Assembly: GCF_039994875.1 (NCBI RefSeq)
Contig: NZ_CP121196.1
Location: 4,030,001 to 4,094,000 of the forward strand
DNA length: 64,000 bases
Reading direction: 5' to 3'
Source: Telmatobacter sp. DSM 110680
GTDB taxonomy: Bacteria > Acidobacteriota > Terriglobia > Terriglobales > Acidobacteriaceae
Below the pieces are notes generated by a model. That model searched no databases. It was not told where the DNA came from and worked only from the letters and a program-made list of their open reading frames with translations. Every line of letters begins with the position of its first letter. Position 1 is the stretch's first letter. The position numbers and the translations under genes were made by a program. Shown piece after piece: positions 9,940 through 19,268 of the stretch.

Positions 9940-11082
9940 ATGGACGTCATCAGAACCGAAAGCCATTCAAGTGTTGCCGATATGCCCGATGAATTCAGCC
10001 ATTTTGAAACTGTCTATAAAGTGCTCCGGGATGCCATCAACGCCCACGCCTTTCCTGGGTGCGCCTTTGGCGTTCTCGCCGACGGCCAAATCGTTCTCAA
10101 CGACGCTTTGGGATGCTTCACCTATGAGGAAGACGCGCCCTCAGTCGAGTCCCATACAGTCTTTGACGTAGCCAGCATTACCAAGGTGGCGTCAACGACC
10201 GCCATTGCCATGCTGCTCCACCAACGCGGTCAACTCGACCTCGACACGCCCTTGGGAGATTTATTGCCCGGTTTCGTGGTCGGCCGCGATAGCGCCCGGC
10301 TTGCGCGTCAAGTCACCATCCGACACCTCCTGGCCCATAACTCCGGCCTTCCGGGATACGTCGAGTTTTTCCGTTCCGTCAGCACACCGGCCGATCTATA
10401 CCGCGCCTGTCTTGAACTGCCGCTCGAGACAGTCCCCGGCGAACGCGCCGAATACTCAGATCCCGGCTTCATTTTGCTCGGTAAAGCACTTGAAGTCCTC
10501 ACCAGAGAAGAACTGCCCGAGTTTGCACGCAAAGAGATCTTTCAACCTCTAGGAATGACCGCCACTCGCTTCTCTCCCGCATCTGAACAGAAGCCCCTGA
10601 TTCCACCGACCGAAATTGACAACCAGCTTCGTCATCGCCGCATACAAGGCGAAGTGCAGGATGAGAACGCCTACATCCTCCATGGCGCAGCTGGCCATGC
10701 CGGACTGTTTTCAAACGTCGCGGATCTGCTCAAGTTCGCCGGCGCAATCCTCAGCAGCGGCGGTGACAGTTTCCAAATCTTGTTCAGCAGCAATACCGTC
10801 GAGACCTTTGCTGAGCGGCAGGGTCCAGCCGGAAGTTCCCGCGCTCTGGGTTGGGATACTCCTTCGCAGGAATCCTCGGCAGGACAATATTTCTCGCCCC
10901 ATTCGATCGGACACCTGGGCTTCAGCGGCTGTTCGCTCTGGATCGATCTGGATGCGTCAGTCGCCGCTGTCCTCCTCACCAACCGCACCTGGCCCGACCG
11001 GCAATCCCAGCTGATCCGGGAAGTTCGTCCCTCGTTCCACGATGCTGTACGGGTAGCCTTGTCTGGTCGACAACCCCTCTGA
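9940..11082 (+). CDS. Beta-lactamase-family serine hydrolase
   Basis: 380 residues, from the ATG at 9940, which has GGGAG eight bases upstream (9927-9931); an in-frame GTG 21 bp earlier lacks one. The active-site motifs of the class C beta-lactamase/DD-peptidase fold are in order: S-x-x-K at 79-82 (ASITK), Y-S-D at 172-174 (EYSDPGF) and H-L-G at 325-327 (GHLGFSG), the last replacing K-T-G as in many esterase and PBP4B-type members. I see no clear signal peptide. It sits about 100 bp upstream of murQ on the same strand. In E. coli murQ also has a beta-lactamase-fold neighbour (yfeW), so a role in muropeptide turnover is plausible. The substrate cannot be told from sequence. Confidence 0.88.
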   Translation: MDVIRTESHSSVADMPDEFSHFETVYKVLRDAINAHAFPGCAFGVLADGQIVLNDALGCFTYEEDAPSVESHTVFDVASITKVASTTAIAMLLHQRGQLDLDTPLGDLLPGFVVGRDSARLARQVTIRHLLAHNSGLPGYVEFFRSVSTPADLYRACLELPLETVPGERAEYSDPGFILLGKALEVLTREELPEFARKEIFQPLGMTATRFSPASEQKPLIPPTEIDNQLRHRRIQGEVQDENAYILHGAAGHAGLFSNVADLLKFAGAILSSGGDSFQILFSSNTVETFAERQGPAGSSRALGWDTPSQESSAGQYFSPHSIGHLGFSGCSLWIDLDASVAAVLLTNRTWPDRQSQLIREVRPSFHDAVRVALSGRQPL

Positions 11083-11183
11083 TTTGAGCAGTAAATGACA
11101 TTAAAGACGCAGTTGCGTCTCACCATAATTCTGGGCCGACTTGCCCAAATTGCAGATACAATAGAACGTGGGGACAGACTTTG

Positions 11184-12164
11184 ATGTTAACCAGCACGAC
11201 GACGCACGAAGGCGCCGGCGCACACGGGAAAGAGGAAACCAAGACGGACCCGGCTTCCTCACTCCAGCATCTGACCACTGAGAGTCAGAACGAAGCATCG
11301 CAAGGCTTCGACACCAAATCGGCGCTGGAGATTGCGCGCATCATCAACCACGAAGATGCCAAGATCGCAGGAGCGGTCAAGAAAGCACTCCCCGAAATCG
11401 CCGAAGTCATCGATCACGTAGCGCGTGCTCTCCGCGATGGAGGCCGGCTCATCTATATTGGCGCCGGTTCCAGTGGCCGCATCGCCGCCCTCGACGCCTC
11501 CGAGTGCCCCCCTACCTACTCCACCGCCCCCGGCCAGGTCCAATACATCATGGCTGGCGGCCCCAAGGCTCTTGCCTCCGCCGTCGAAGTCAACGAAGAC
11601 TCGGAGGAACTCGGCCAGCGAGATATCGCCCGCCGCCGTCCCACCCGCAAGGATGTAGTCGTCGGACTATCCGCCTCTGGCCGCACTCCCTATGTTGTGG
11701 CTGCAACCGCCTACGCCCGCGCCCGGGGCGCATACACCGCCGCGGTCACCTGCAATCAGGGGACCGCGCTGGCCGAGGTGGCTGATATTGCCATCGTTGC
11801 GGAGGTCGGAGCCGAAGTGATCTCCGGATCCACCCGCATGAAGGCAGCCTCCGCGCAAAAGATGATCCTCAACATGATCACCACCGGCGCCATGACCCGG
11901 CTCGGCTATGTGTACGAAAACCTCATGGTCAATGTGCACATGCAGAATTCAAAGCTGGTCGAACGCGGAATCCGCATCCTCATGAGCGCCTGCAAAATCG
12001 ATCGCGAAACCGCTGTCCAGACCATCAAGAGTGCCGGCCGCAGCGTGCCCGTAGCGCTCGTAATGCTCAAGGCCAAAGTCGACAAGCCCGAAGCCGTCCG
12101 CCGTCTCGCCAAGTCCGACGGCAACGTCCGCCTCGCCATCGAAGACAACGTCCTTGAACTCTAG
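11184..12164 (+). CDS. murQ: N-acetylmuramic acid 6-phosphate etherase
   Basis: Cleaves the lactyl ether of MurNAc-6-phosphate, giving GlcNAc-6-phosphate and D-lactate in peptidoglycan recycling. It is 326 residues from the ATG at 11184 (a TTG lies just before). The family N-terminus TESQNEASQGFDT follows a 30-residue leader. The SIS domain has IGAGSSGRIAALDASECPPT (about 92-111), where Glu107 corresponds to a proposed catalytic residue. GPKALASAVEVNEDS, VVGLSASGRTPYV and ISGSTRMKAAS follow. E. coli MurQ is about 298 residues, so the N-terminus is slightly extended. It probably forms a unit with the serine hydrolase upstream. No murP or anmK is seen nearby. Confidence 0.96.
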   Translation: MLTSTTTHEGAGAHGKEETKTDPASSLQHLTTESQNEASQGFDTKSALEIARIINHEDAKIAGAVKKALPEIAEVIDHVARALRDGGRLIYIGAGSSGRIAALDASECPPTYSTAPGQVQYIMAGGPKALASAVEVNEDSEELGQRDIARRRPTRKDVVVGLSASGRTPYVVAATAYARARGAYTAAVTCNQGTALAEVADIAIVAEVGAEVISGSTRMKAASAQKMILNMITTGAMTRLGYVYENLMVNVHMQNSKLVERGIRILMSACKIDRETAVQTIKSAGRSVPVALVMLKAKVDKPEAVRRLAKSDGNVRLAIEDNVLEL

Positions 12165-12323
12165 CCCCATCCCGCCCAAAAAACGGCGAGCCCCACAATA
12201 TCCTTGTTTGAGACCGAATCGGCTTTTTCTCTGCTCAGGATGTTGCTGAAGTAGTAATTACCGAGTGGCCGGTAATACTCCCGGAACGACGCAAAGGCTT
12301 TCGCTGGGCGACATATTCGCCTC

Positions 12324-12704
12324 TCACTCGTCTTCTGACGGCGACTCTATCTCTCGATCTGGCCAGCCATAGACGATCAAAGCGAACACGCTCAGAGCCA
12401 GAGCCCCCCAGCTTCCCTGGGTGCGTGGCCAACGGTGCGTCAGGAAGAGCATAACGGACACGTTGAGGAGACTCGCCGCAATCCCCCAAGCGCGTGCACC
12501 TGGTCGATCTCTCCACGAAGTCCACCAAGTCATCGCGAACACCATCGCGAGAATCAACATCACGCTAGGTGAGACAAACGATCCAAGTCGAACTTTCTCG
12601 TGAAATCGGGCGAAATCCAGTACGAACTGGCGTGCCGATACATTAAGACAAACCACTGACACAAAAGCGAAGAGCCAGCCGAATAACTTCCTCATTGATT
12701 GCAT
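12324..12704 (-). CDS. Hypothetical membrane protein
   Basis: 126 residues. There are three to four hydrophobic stretches: about 7-25, 44-62, 70-90 and 95-112, the last ending IVYGWPDRE. The tail is short and acidic (ESPSEDE). I do not recognise a family. It is divergent from the small membrane protein at 12950 and has no functional context. Codon usage looks like the neighbouring genes, which favours a real gene. Confidence 0.55.
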   Translation of the reverse strand: MQSMRKLFGWLFAFVSVVCLNVSARQFVLDFARFHEKVRLGSFVSPSVMLILAMVFAMTWWTSWRDRPGARAWGIAASLLNVSVMLFLTHRWPRTQGSWGALALSVFALIVYGWPDREIESPSEDE

Positions 12705-12949
12705 GTTTATGTCAGTGGATTCTAACGCCGGATCTGCTCCAAAGATATGATCACAATTCTCCGCCTGGCTCTATTCGTCGCTAGCGTATTGTCGGCAACT
12801 CTTCCCTTTGACTTCTTTTCGCCTCCAGCCTCGTCCCCGGCAAACCGGGAATGGAGTTGGGGAAGAGTAGACGGTGACACAGCCTCTACTAAATAAGCGG
12901 AGCGGAAGACTCTTAGGACCGAACATTTGTGCGATGAGAGAATCGATGC

Positions 12950-13243
12950 ATGTCAACGGGTTTGTTCATGGTGGCCAGTGCGATGCAGGCAATACGAAAT
13001 GCAATAGTTTGGACAGTTATCGCAACGGCGAGTTTCGTAGCCGCCATTTGGCCTCCGTTTGCTCATTTTGCAGATGTGCCCGCACTGGCTGCCATTTTTG
13101 CTTTCATTGTGGGGCTGATTTTCTCATTGCGTAGCTTACGCACATCTTCCCCAAAAGAACGCATCGTACTCGTGGCTCTCGCTTGCTTTCAAATCAGCGC
13201 TTCCCTCTTCGTTGGTCGGGTGCTAATGCTAGCAATGCGTTAG
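12950..13243 (+). CDS. Small hypothetical membrane protein
   Basis: 97 residues with three hydrophobic segments: about 15-36, 42-60 and 73-95. A short basic loop, SLRSLRTSSPKERI, separates the last two. The ATG at 12950 has no clear Shine-Dalgarno, and the ATG at 12968 is an alternative. No family recognised. Confidence 0.45.
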   Translation: MSTGLFMVASAMQAIRNAIVWTVIATASFVAAIWPPFAHFADVPALAAIFAFIVGLIFSLRSLRTSSPKERIVLVALACFQISASLFVGRVLMLAMR

Positions 13244-13466
13244 GAATTCCAAACTTGACCAGTACCCACTAGCCAACGCCGCACCTTCCCGGAGCCAGTC
13301 GTCAAATTCCGGATGGATTGTGGGCAACTCGTCAGTATGCCCTTTCTTCGCCCCGATCCCTTCAAGGCTGGAAGGGGTTGGTGAAGAGTCGCCGGTGACT
13401 CAGGAGTAGGCATAAAAATGTGCCAAAATCGCCATTCGATTCGTAAGGATGTGCACCCTCAAAGTT

Positions 13467-13835
13467 CTATGCCTTATTAAGGAAGAGTCGCTTCGCATGG
13501 GCATAATCTGAAAGCAACTTCTCTGATTGAACCTCGACTCTATCTCTTTGCAGACGATCCAAGCAGCAACGAAGTCCCATTTCTACGATTCCGGCCAAGA
13601 AATCCCTGATATGAAAGTCGGTGCGATTCTTCCATTGCTTAGAGGGAAACGCAACATCGACGGTGATGTATGCCCCTTTGCGATTCCTTCGGATTCCCTC
13701 GCAGCCCGTAAAATCAAATTCTTGCATGCTACCGCCAACCCGAAGGATAAGGGCGAACTCAACAATCTCTTTACTAAATGGCCCATTGCAGTGTTCCGCA
13801 AGCAGCTTTCTGAGTTCGATCACATGAGTGGCCAT
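13467..13835 (-). CDS. Hypothetical protein, possible immunity-like family
   Basis: About 122 residues from the ATG at 13833-13835; in-frame ATGs at 13862, 13889 and 13922 would give up to 151 residues. The core reads GPFSKEIVEFALILRVGG, then RRNRKGAYITVDVAFP and LAGIVEMGLRCCLDRLQRD. I recall this pattern from short, scattered bacterial proteins, some of them annotated as immunity proteins, but cannot place it firmly. No toxin or effector gene adjoins it. The gene looks real from its conserved-looking core and amphipathic C-terminal helix. Confidence 0.5.
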   Translation of the reverse strand: MATHVIELRKLLAEHCNGPFSKEIVEFALILRVGGSMQEFDFTGCEGIRRNRKGAYITVDVAFPSKQWKNRTDFHIRDFLAGIVEMGLRCCLDRLQRDRVEVQSEKLLSDYAHAKRLFLNKA

Positions 13836-14011
13836 CCTTCGGTCTTCGCCGCTGGTTTGCATGCCGATCGTGATGGTTTGAGAAGCCATGTGATTTGTTG
13901 ATCCGCCATCCATCCTATCCAAAGTCCAGATTCTGGATGTGTTGTGGCCAATCCGGAAGTTATATATCTGCGCAGCATGTTGTAAAACTGCATAGACTCA
14001 GGAGGACAGCA

Positions 14012-14731
14012 ATGAACATAAGCTTTCCAGATAAAGTCGCGCTGGTGGCCGGTGGCACCGGTGGCCTCGGGCGTGCCGTGAGTCTTGCGTTCCTTGCAGA
14101 AGGCGCCAGTGTTGTCGTCACTTACCGGAATCAGGATGAGTTAGCCTCCCTGCAAGATGTTGCAGGCACAGCCGTTCCCCGCCTTGAAGGGCACCGCGTG
14201 GATGTCACCGACGAAGCAGCGGTCGGGCAACTTATCGCAGAAGTTCTCTCAAAACATGGCCGCCTTGATGCGGTGGTGAACACCGTGGGAGGTTACGCAG
14301 GCGGCATTAAGCTGTGGGAACTTGAAACAAGAGTTTTCGATCAAATGTTGTCTCTGAATCTACGCGCCGGTTACGCCCTTGCGCGCGCCGCGGTCGTTCC
14401 CATGCTCAGGCAGAAGCACGGCGCAATCGTGAATGTTGCGGCTAAGGCTGCCTTCGATCATGGTGCCGGCGCTTCAGCTTATGCGGCTTCAAAGGCTGCG
14501 GCTTTGGCGATGATCGATTCCCTGGCGGCAGATGTGAAAGGCACAGGTGTGCGCGTAAATTCCGTTCTTCCCAGCATCATCGATACAGAAGCGAATCGAA
14601 AGGCAATGCCGGGCGCCGATTTCGCAACCTGGCCGAAACCCGAGGAAATTGCACGCGTCATCCTCTTCCTGTGTAGCGATGATGCTCGGGTCATCCACGG
14701 TGCAGCCATTCCGGTCTACGGAGACAGCTAA
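14012..14731 (+). CDS. Short-chain dehydrogenase/reductase resembling quinoid dihydropteridine reductase
   Basis: 239 residues from the ATG at 14012, which has a strong GGAGG at 14001-14005; open frame upstream to 13895 is not coding. The NAD(P)-binding motif AGGTGGLG is at about 13-20. The active-site Tyr157 and Lys161 are in AYAASK. The residue 13 before the tyrosine, where classical SDRs have the catalytic serine, is Ala144 in NVAAKAAFD. Human dihydropteridine reductase (QDPR) also lacks that serine. It has a similar AKAALDG segment and a similar later stretch, NRKSMPEADF; here it is NRKAMPGADF. A pterin or quinonoid substrate is therefore a reasonable guess. It stands alone between the hypothetical gene at 13467 and murA. 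Confidence 0.85.
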   Translation: MNISFPDKVALVAGGTGGLGRAVSLAFLAEGASVVVTYRNQDELASLQDVAGTAVPRLEGHRVDVTDEAAVGQLIAEVLSKHGRLDAVVNTVGGYAGGIKLWELETRVFDQMLSLNLRAGYALARAAVVPMLRQKHGAIVNVAAKAAFDHGAGASAYAASKAAALAMIDSLAADVKGTGVRVNSVLPSIIDTEANRKAMPGADFATWPKPEEIARVILFLCSDDARVIHGAAIPVYGDS

Positions 14732-14815
14732 GTCTATTGGCGCTTAATATCCACCAGATTTTATTCATTGCCCCGCCCCATTACACTGGGAACACACGGA
14801 GCAACACACACCTAC

Positions 14816-16093
14816 ATGGATAAGTTTGTGATTCGCGGCGGTAATCCGCTGGTTGGAACCATTCACGTGTCGGGCGCCAAGAATTCTGCCCTTCCGTGTA
14901 TGGCGGCGGCAATCCTCACCGAAGAGGAAGTCACTCTCGAGAATATTCCTGACGTCCGCGACATCGAAACCGAACGCAAACTCCTGGTCGCGATGGGCGC
15001 AGAAGTCGAACTCGGCACCGGGACCTCCGACCACCGCACCCGTATCAACTTCCGCACGCTCTCCAGCCCCGAGGCAAAATACGAAATCGTCAAGACCATG
15101 CGCGCCAGTTCTCTCGTTCTCGGACCGCTGGTAGCGAGAGCCGGAATGGCGCGCGTCGCCATGCCCGGCGGATGCGCTATCGGTGGACGTCCCATCGATC
15201 TGCACATCAAAGGTCTTGAAAAAATGGGCGCGACGATCGCGCAGGAGCACGGCTATCTTGAAGCTCGCTCCGACAAGCTCAAAGGCGCCCACATCGTCTT
15301 CGACAAAATCACGGTCACCGGGACCGAGGATCTGCTGATGGCCGCGGTCCTTGCCGAAGGCGAAACGCTGATGGAGAACTGTGCTCGGGAACCCGAGGTC
15401 TGCGATCTCGCCGCCTTATTGATTGCGATGGGAGCCAAAATCGAAGGCGCCGGAACATCCACTATCCGCATCCAGGGAGTCACGAGCCTGAATGGCGCGC
15501 AATACCGCATCAACCCCGACCGCATCGAGGCCGGCACTTTTCTAGTCGCAGGTGCAATAACTGCCGGGGATCTCACCGTAGCCGATTGCAATCCGGATCA
15601 TCTCGGAGCCGTAATCTCCAAACTTCAAGAAGCCGGCGCTCAGATCGACCTGCTTGGTCCAAATTCAATTCGTGTTCGCAGCAATGGCAAGTTGCGAGCC
15701 GCGGATATCTCCACCGAAGAATATCCGGGATTCCCCACCGACATGCAGGCGCAGTACTTGGCGCTCTGCACCCAGGCTGAAGGCGTTAGTCAAATATCAG
15801 AGAACATCTTTGAAAACCGCTTCATGCACGTGCAGGAACTTGTTCGCATGGGGGCCAATATCAAGGTCGATGGACGAACCGCTACCGTCCGCGGCCCCTC
15901 GCCGCTCTCTGCCGCGGCCGTCATGTGTTCGGATCTTCGCGCTTCAGCCTCGCTTGTACTGGCGGCGTTGGTAGCTGACGGCGAATCCATTCTCGATCGC
16001 GTCTACCACATGGACCGTGGCTATGAACGCATCGAGCAAAAGCTCGGCAGCGTGGGCGCGCAAATCCGTCGCATGGGCAACGTGTTCAGTTGA
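14816..16093 (+). CDS. murA: UDP-N-acetylglucosamine 1-carboxyvinyltransferase
   Basis: Transfers enolpyruvate from PEP to UDP-GlcNAc, the committed step of peptidoglycan synthesis, in the cytoplasm. It is 425 residues from the ATG at 14816 ([14 protein letters not shown]). An in-frame TTG 48 bp upstream would add a leader not typical of the family. Lys22-Asn23 are in SGAKNSALP. The catalytic, fosfomycin-reactive Cys120 is in [27 protein letters not shown], also typical, is present. A conserved cysteine here predicts normal fosfomycin sensitivity. Confidence 0.98.
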   Translation: MDKFVIRGGNPLVGTIHVSGAKNSALPCMAAAILTEEEVTLENIPDVRDIETERKLLVAMGAEVELGTGTSDHRTRINFRTLSSPEAKYEIVKTMRASSLVLGPLVARAGMARVAMPGGCAIGGRPIDLHIKGLEKMGATIAQEHGYLEARSDKLKGAHIVFDKITVTGTEDLLMAAVLAEGETLMENCAREPEVCDLAALLIAMGAKIEGAGTSTIRIQGVTSLNGAQYRINPDRIEAGTFLVAGAITAGDLTVADCNPDHLGAVISKLQEAGAQIDLLGPNSIRVRSNGKLRAADISTEEYPGFPTDMQAQYLALCTQAEGVSQISENIFENRFMHVQELVRMGANIKVDGRTATVRGPSPLSAAAVMCSDLRASASLVLAALVADGESILDRVYHMDRGYERIEQKLGSVGAQIRRMGNVFS

Positions 16094-16348
16094 ATTGCTT
16101 CAGCACTCATGGACCCTGCCTGTTTCCAGCTATCTCGAACTCACGCTCACTTGTGATTCGGCTCACTGCGGCTGAAAAGTCTTTAACTTAACACTCTTGG
16201 CTGATTCATGGGCTTTCTCCGAGAGCCTATCGTGCCCGCTCCTAAGCTCAAACACTTTCAGGCGAACCGGAAAGCGCATCCTTGTGAGCGTCTCCGTGAC
16301 GAGCCGCTCCGTCCGGTCGATCTTTCGACGGACTGATTGGAGGTCGAA

Positions 16349-17866
16349 ATGATGAAGCACAACGGCCGCAAAATCGTAATCGTAGGCGGTGGCATTGCCG
16401 GACTCTGCGCCGCCGTGTATGCCTTGAAATGCGGGTACGAAACTGAAATCCTCGAACTGCACGACATGGCCGGTGGTCTAGCTATGAGTTGGCGCCGCGG
16501 TCCGTACACTTTCGAAACCTGCCTTCACTGGCTGATCGGCTCCAACCCGCACGGCGAGTTCCACGAACAATGGAAAGAAGTCTTCGACATCGACCGGCTC
16601 AAATTCATCAATCCCCGGGAGTTTGTGAGAATCGAGACGGAGAAGGGTGACTGCCTTCGCATCTACACCAATGCCGATCTACTCGAAGCCGAACTCATGG
16701 CCCGCGCGCCTCAGGACGAAGAAACAATTCACGATTTCATACATTCGATGCGTAGCCTCGGCAAATTCAAGATGCTTGATCCTTCAGGGAATCTGGCGCA
16801 GAACTGGCTGCCCATGCTTCAAGACGTACCTATGTTTCCACTGCTTCGAAGACTGGGCAAGATGAGTGGCGAGGAGTATGCCCAGCGCTTCTCCGATCCC
16901 CTTCTCAGGCAGTTTTTCTCAACCGGCGATGTCGGTCGCCTCACCGCGATTGCCATGGTCCTGTCCCTTGGCTGGATGAACGAAAGCAACGCAGGTTACT
17001 GTATCGGCGGGTCGCAGGCCATGATTCGGCTCATCGAAGAGAAAATCCGCAGCCTCGGCGGGAGGATTCGATGCAAGGCGCGAGTCCAGCAAATCCTTGT
17101 GGAGCGGGACTTGGCCGTAGGCGTGCAATTGGAAAGCGGCGAAAGAGTGCTCGCCGATTGGGTGATCTCCGCCGCAGATGGACATGCCACGATCTTCAAT
17201 ATGCTGGGCGGCAAATATGTCGACCCGACCATTCGAAAGATATATGACGAGCGCAATACATTTGCTTCCTATCTTCAGGTGTCACTTGGGTTGGCGATGA
17301 ATTTGTCTGGGGAGCCCGCCATGCTGACGCGCATCATTGAAGATCCGATCCGCATCGACCCTGAAACCGAAACCAGTCACGTAGCGTTCCGGTTCTTCCA
17401 TTACGATCCGACCTTCGCACCGCCCGGCAAAACCGCAGTCACGTGTGTCCTCCCCACGCGCAATCATAAGTACTGGGATGACATGCGCAATAGCGACCCT
17501 GCTCAATATCGCATCGAGAAAGCGCGGGTAGCCGAAGCCGTAATCAACGTGCTGGAAAAACGCATTCCGAACATTCGCAAGGCTATTGAGGTGATCGACG
17601 TTTCCACTCCTGCTTCCGTCATCCGCTACACCGGCAATTGGAAAGGGTCAATGGAGGGGTGGCTCATGGAGCCGGGTGGCGGAATCAAGCCTCTGCCAAA
17701 TACTCTTCCGGGATTGGGTAGATTCATGATGGTGGGTCAGTGGATCATGCCAGGGGGAGGCCTGCCCTCAGGACCGATGACGGCACGCCCGGCTATCAAG
17801 ACTATCTGCCGGCAGGATCACGTTTTGTTCGATGTTCATCCGGAACCGGAAGCCGCCGTCGCTTAA
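16349..17866 (+). CDS. FAD-dependent oxidoreductase of the phytoene desaturase/retinol saturase type
   Basis: About 505 residues. Translation probably starts at the ATG at 16349 or 16352, after TTGGAGG (16337-16343). The dinucleotide-binding fold IVIVGGGIAGLCAAVYALKC is at about residues 8-27, followed by the acidic end ILELHD and the FAD motif AGGLAMSWRRGPYTFE. Near the C-terminus GQWIMPGGGLPSGPMTAR is the typical FAD-binding block of CrtI-type amine-oxidase-fold enzymes. No carotenoid gene is nearby, so the substrate is unknown. Related proteins act on carotenoids, retinol or other isoprenoid chains. Confidence 0.85.
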   Translation: MMKHNGRKIVIVGGGIAGLCAAVYALKCGYETEILELHDMAGGLAMSWRRGPYTFETCLHWLIGSNPHGEFHEQWKEVFDIDRLKFINPREFVRIETEKGDCLRIYTNADLLEAELMARAPQDEETIHDFIHSMRSLGKFKMLDPSGNLAQNWLPMLQDVPMFPLLRRLGKMSGEEYAQRFSDPLLRQFFSTGDVGRLTAIAMVLSLGWMNESNAGYCIGGSQAMIRLIEEKIRSLGGRIRCKARVQQILVERDLAVGVQLESGERVLADWVISAADGHATIFNMLGGKYVDPTIRKIYDERNTFASYLQVSLGLAMNLSGEPAMLTRIIEDPIRIDPETETSHVAFRFFHYDPTFAPPGKTAVTCVLPTRNHKYWDDMRNSDPAQYRIEKARVAEAVINVLEKRIPNIRKAIEVIDVSTPASVIRYTGNWKGSMEGWLMEPGGGIKPLPNTLPGLGRFMMVGQWIMPGGGLPSGPMTARPAIKTICRQDHVLFDVHPEPEAAVA

Positions 17867-17969
17867 TACGAAAGGTCTATGAGATATTCACGAAGATAAA
17901 AACCGACCCTTTGCACTAGCAGGCTTCTGCTCCGGGAACTAACGCCGCGAAATTGTCGTAGTTAGAATC

Positions 17970-18617
17970 ATGAGATTTGTGTGTGCCATCGCAGGCGCGG
18001 CTCTATTTGCCTGCAATCTTGCCGGGCTCGCCGAGAGCAAAGTCACATGCGACCAAACGCTGACAGCCCCGCTCCGTGCGGGCGCCCTTCTCATGATTGA
18101 CTCGCGTCCTGCTGGTCTCGAGATCGTTGGAACAGATCTGGAGACAATCCATGTCACATGTCATGGTGGGAACAGCGAGGACGCGGCTGCCCATACTCTG
18201 CTTCAATTTTCAACAAACCCTGACGGTGGAACATTGAAGATTGAGGGAAGCCATATGAGGCACGGCAACAACGTTCACGTCAAAGTTGAAGTGCCATGGA
18301 AGACGAACCTGAGAATTCAGATGCCTGCAGGAGAGGTAAAGGTCGAGGAGATCAAAGGAGACAAGGATATCGATCTCTACGCGGGCCAGATCACTATTTC
18401 GTCTGCCCACGAATGGAATTATCGCAGCGTCAATGCATCCGTAACAATCGGCGAAGTTAGAGCGACTGCATACAACGCGGATAAGGGTGGCTTCTTCCGC
18501 AGCTTTAACAAGAAGCTTGCGGACGGAGAATATCGATTGCGCGCACATGTGATGACCGGAGAAATTGAGCTGCTGGGAAAGAAAGCACACACAGATGGAG
18601 CGAACGGCCCGGACTGA
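17970..18617 (+). CDS. Exported DUF4097-like beta-helix protein
   Basis: 215 residues. The signal peptide is at about 1-22. The rest is a run of short beta strands (LEIVGTDLETIHVTC, LKIEGSH, VHVKVEVPWKTNLRIQ, GEVKVEEIKGDKDIDLYAG, GEIELLG) of the kind seen in DUF4097/putative adhesin proteins, where each turn alternates charged and hydrophobic residues. It is a stand-alone gene and its function is unknown. Such proteins are often linked to envelope stress genes, but no such gene adjoins it. Confidence 0.7.
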   Translation: MRFVCAIAGAALFACNLAGLAESKVTCDQTLTAPLRAGALLMIDSRPAGLEIVGTDLETIHVTCHGGNSEDAAAHTLLQFSTNPDGGTLKIEGSHMRHGNNVHVKVEVPWKTNLRIQMPAGEVKVEEIKGDKDIDLYAGQITISSAHEWNYRSVNASVTIGEVRATAYNADKGGFFRSFNKKLADGEYRLRAHVMTGEIELLGKKAHTDGANGPD

Positions 18618-18649
18618 GTTCAGAATCTAGAGACGGCGCTTCCGATCAA

Positions 18650-19060
18650 CTACCGCCAGCTGACCGCCAAATGCCAGCGCAGCTTGCGATCTGCGGTCTT
18701 GACGAGAACCCGCTCGTATTCGCGCAGTTCGCTCAGTATTGGCAATGTCTCTGATCCCAGGGAAACAGGCGTCGCGACCAGGAAACGGATAAGTGCGCGC
18801 ACAGTCATGAGGCCATCAGCTGGATCAAACCATTGAGGCTCCGGCAGGTTTTGCGCCCATTCGGGATCACCCGCACCTTGATCGAGCAGCAGGCACATCG
18901 AGTTCTCATCCGCGGAGAAGAACTGCAACAGCGGCGACACCCGCAGCGAATCGGCAAGCCTCTCCAATGCGTCCTCGTTGCGCGCCAATGCGTGGCCATT
19001 GACGAAGATGTCAAAGCCCGGGTCTTCGCCCTCGACGACGATGTATAGGCTGGCAGCCAT
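18650..19060 (-). CDS. Hypothetical protein
   Basis: About 136 residues from MAASLYIVVEGEDPG. Longer in-frame starts at 19072 and 19159 exist. The protein is acidic and has no membrane segment or signal peptide. It includes DIFVNGHALARNEDALERLA and a C-terminal half LIRFLVATPVSLGSETLPIL ending in a basic patch. I do not recognise the family with certainty. It is divergent from the GGDEF gene and convergent with the DUF4097-like gene. Confidence 0.6.
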   Translation of the reverse strand: MAASLYIVVEGEDPGFDIFVNGHALARNEDALERLADSLRVSPLLQFFSADENSMCLLLDQGAGDPEWAQNLPEPQWFDPADGLMTVRALIRFLVATPVSLGSETLPILSELREYERVLVKTADRKLRWHLAVSWR

Positions 19061-19268
19061 CGCTTTGAGCATATTGGAGGGAAAGTGGGGCGAACACGCA
19101 AATTCCCATCCGGTTATCCAAAGGATCAATGGTTTAACAATTTGCGCAAGATTACCCAAGTTTGATGTGCACCAGAGTCGCCATACAACAAAAGCGTCAG
19201 TTTCCCAATCTCATAATCAAAGCACGACTAAGATAGCGGATAGAGGTCTGCTCAGCAGAGGAACCGTG

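Noticed and set aside
13895..14011. N-terminal extension of the SDR
   Set aside because: The strong GGAGG at 14001-14005 fixes the start at 14012. The extension has no SDR similarity.
18978..19268. N-terminal extension of the GGDEF protein
   Set aside because: The added residues are low-complexity and polar, overlap the antisense gene at 18650, and lack a ribosome site. The GTG at 19269 has one.
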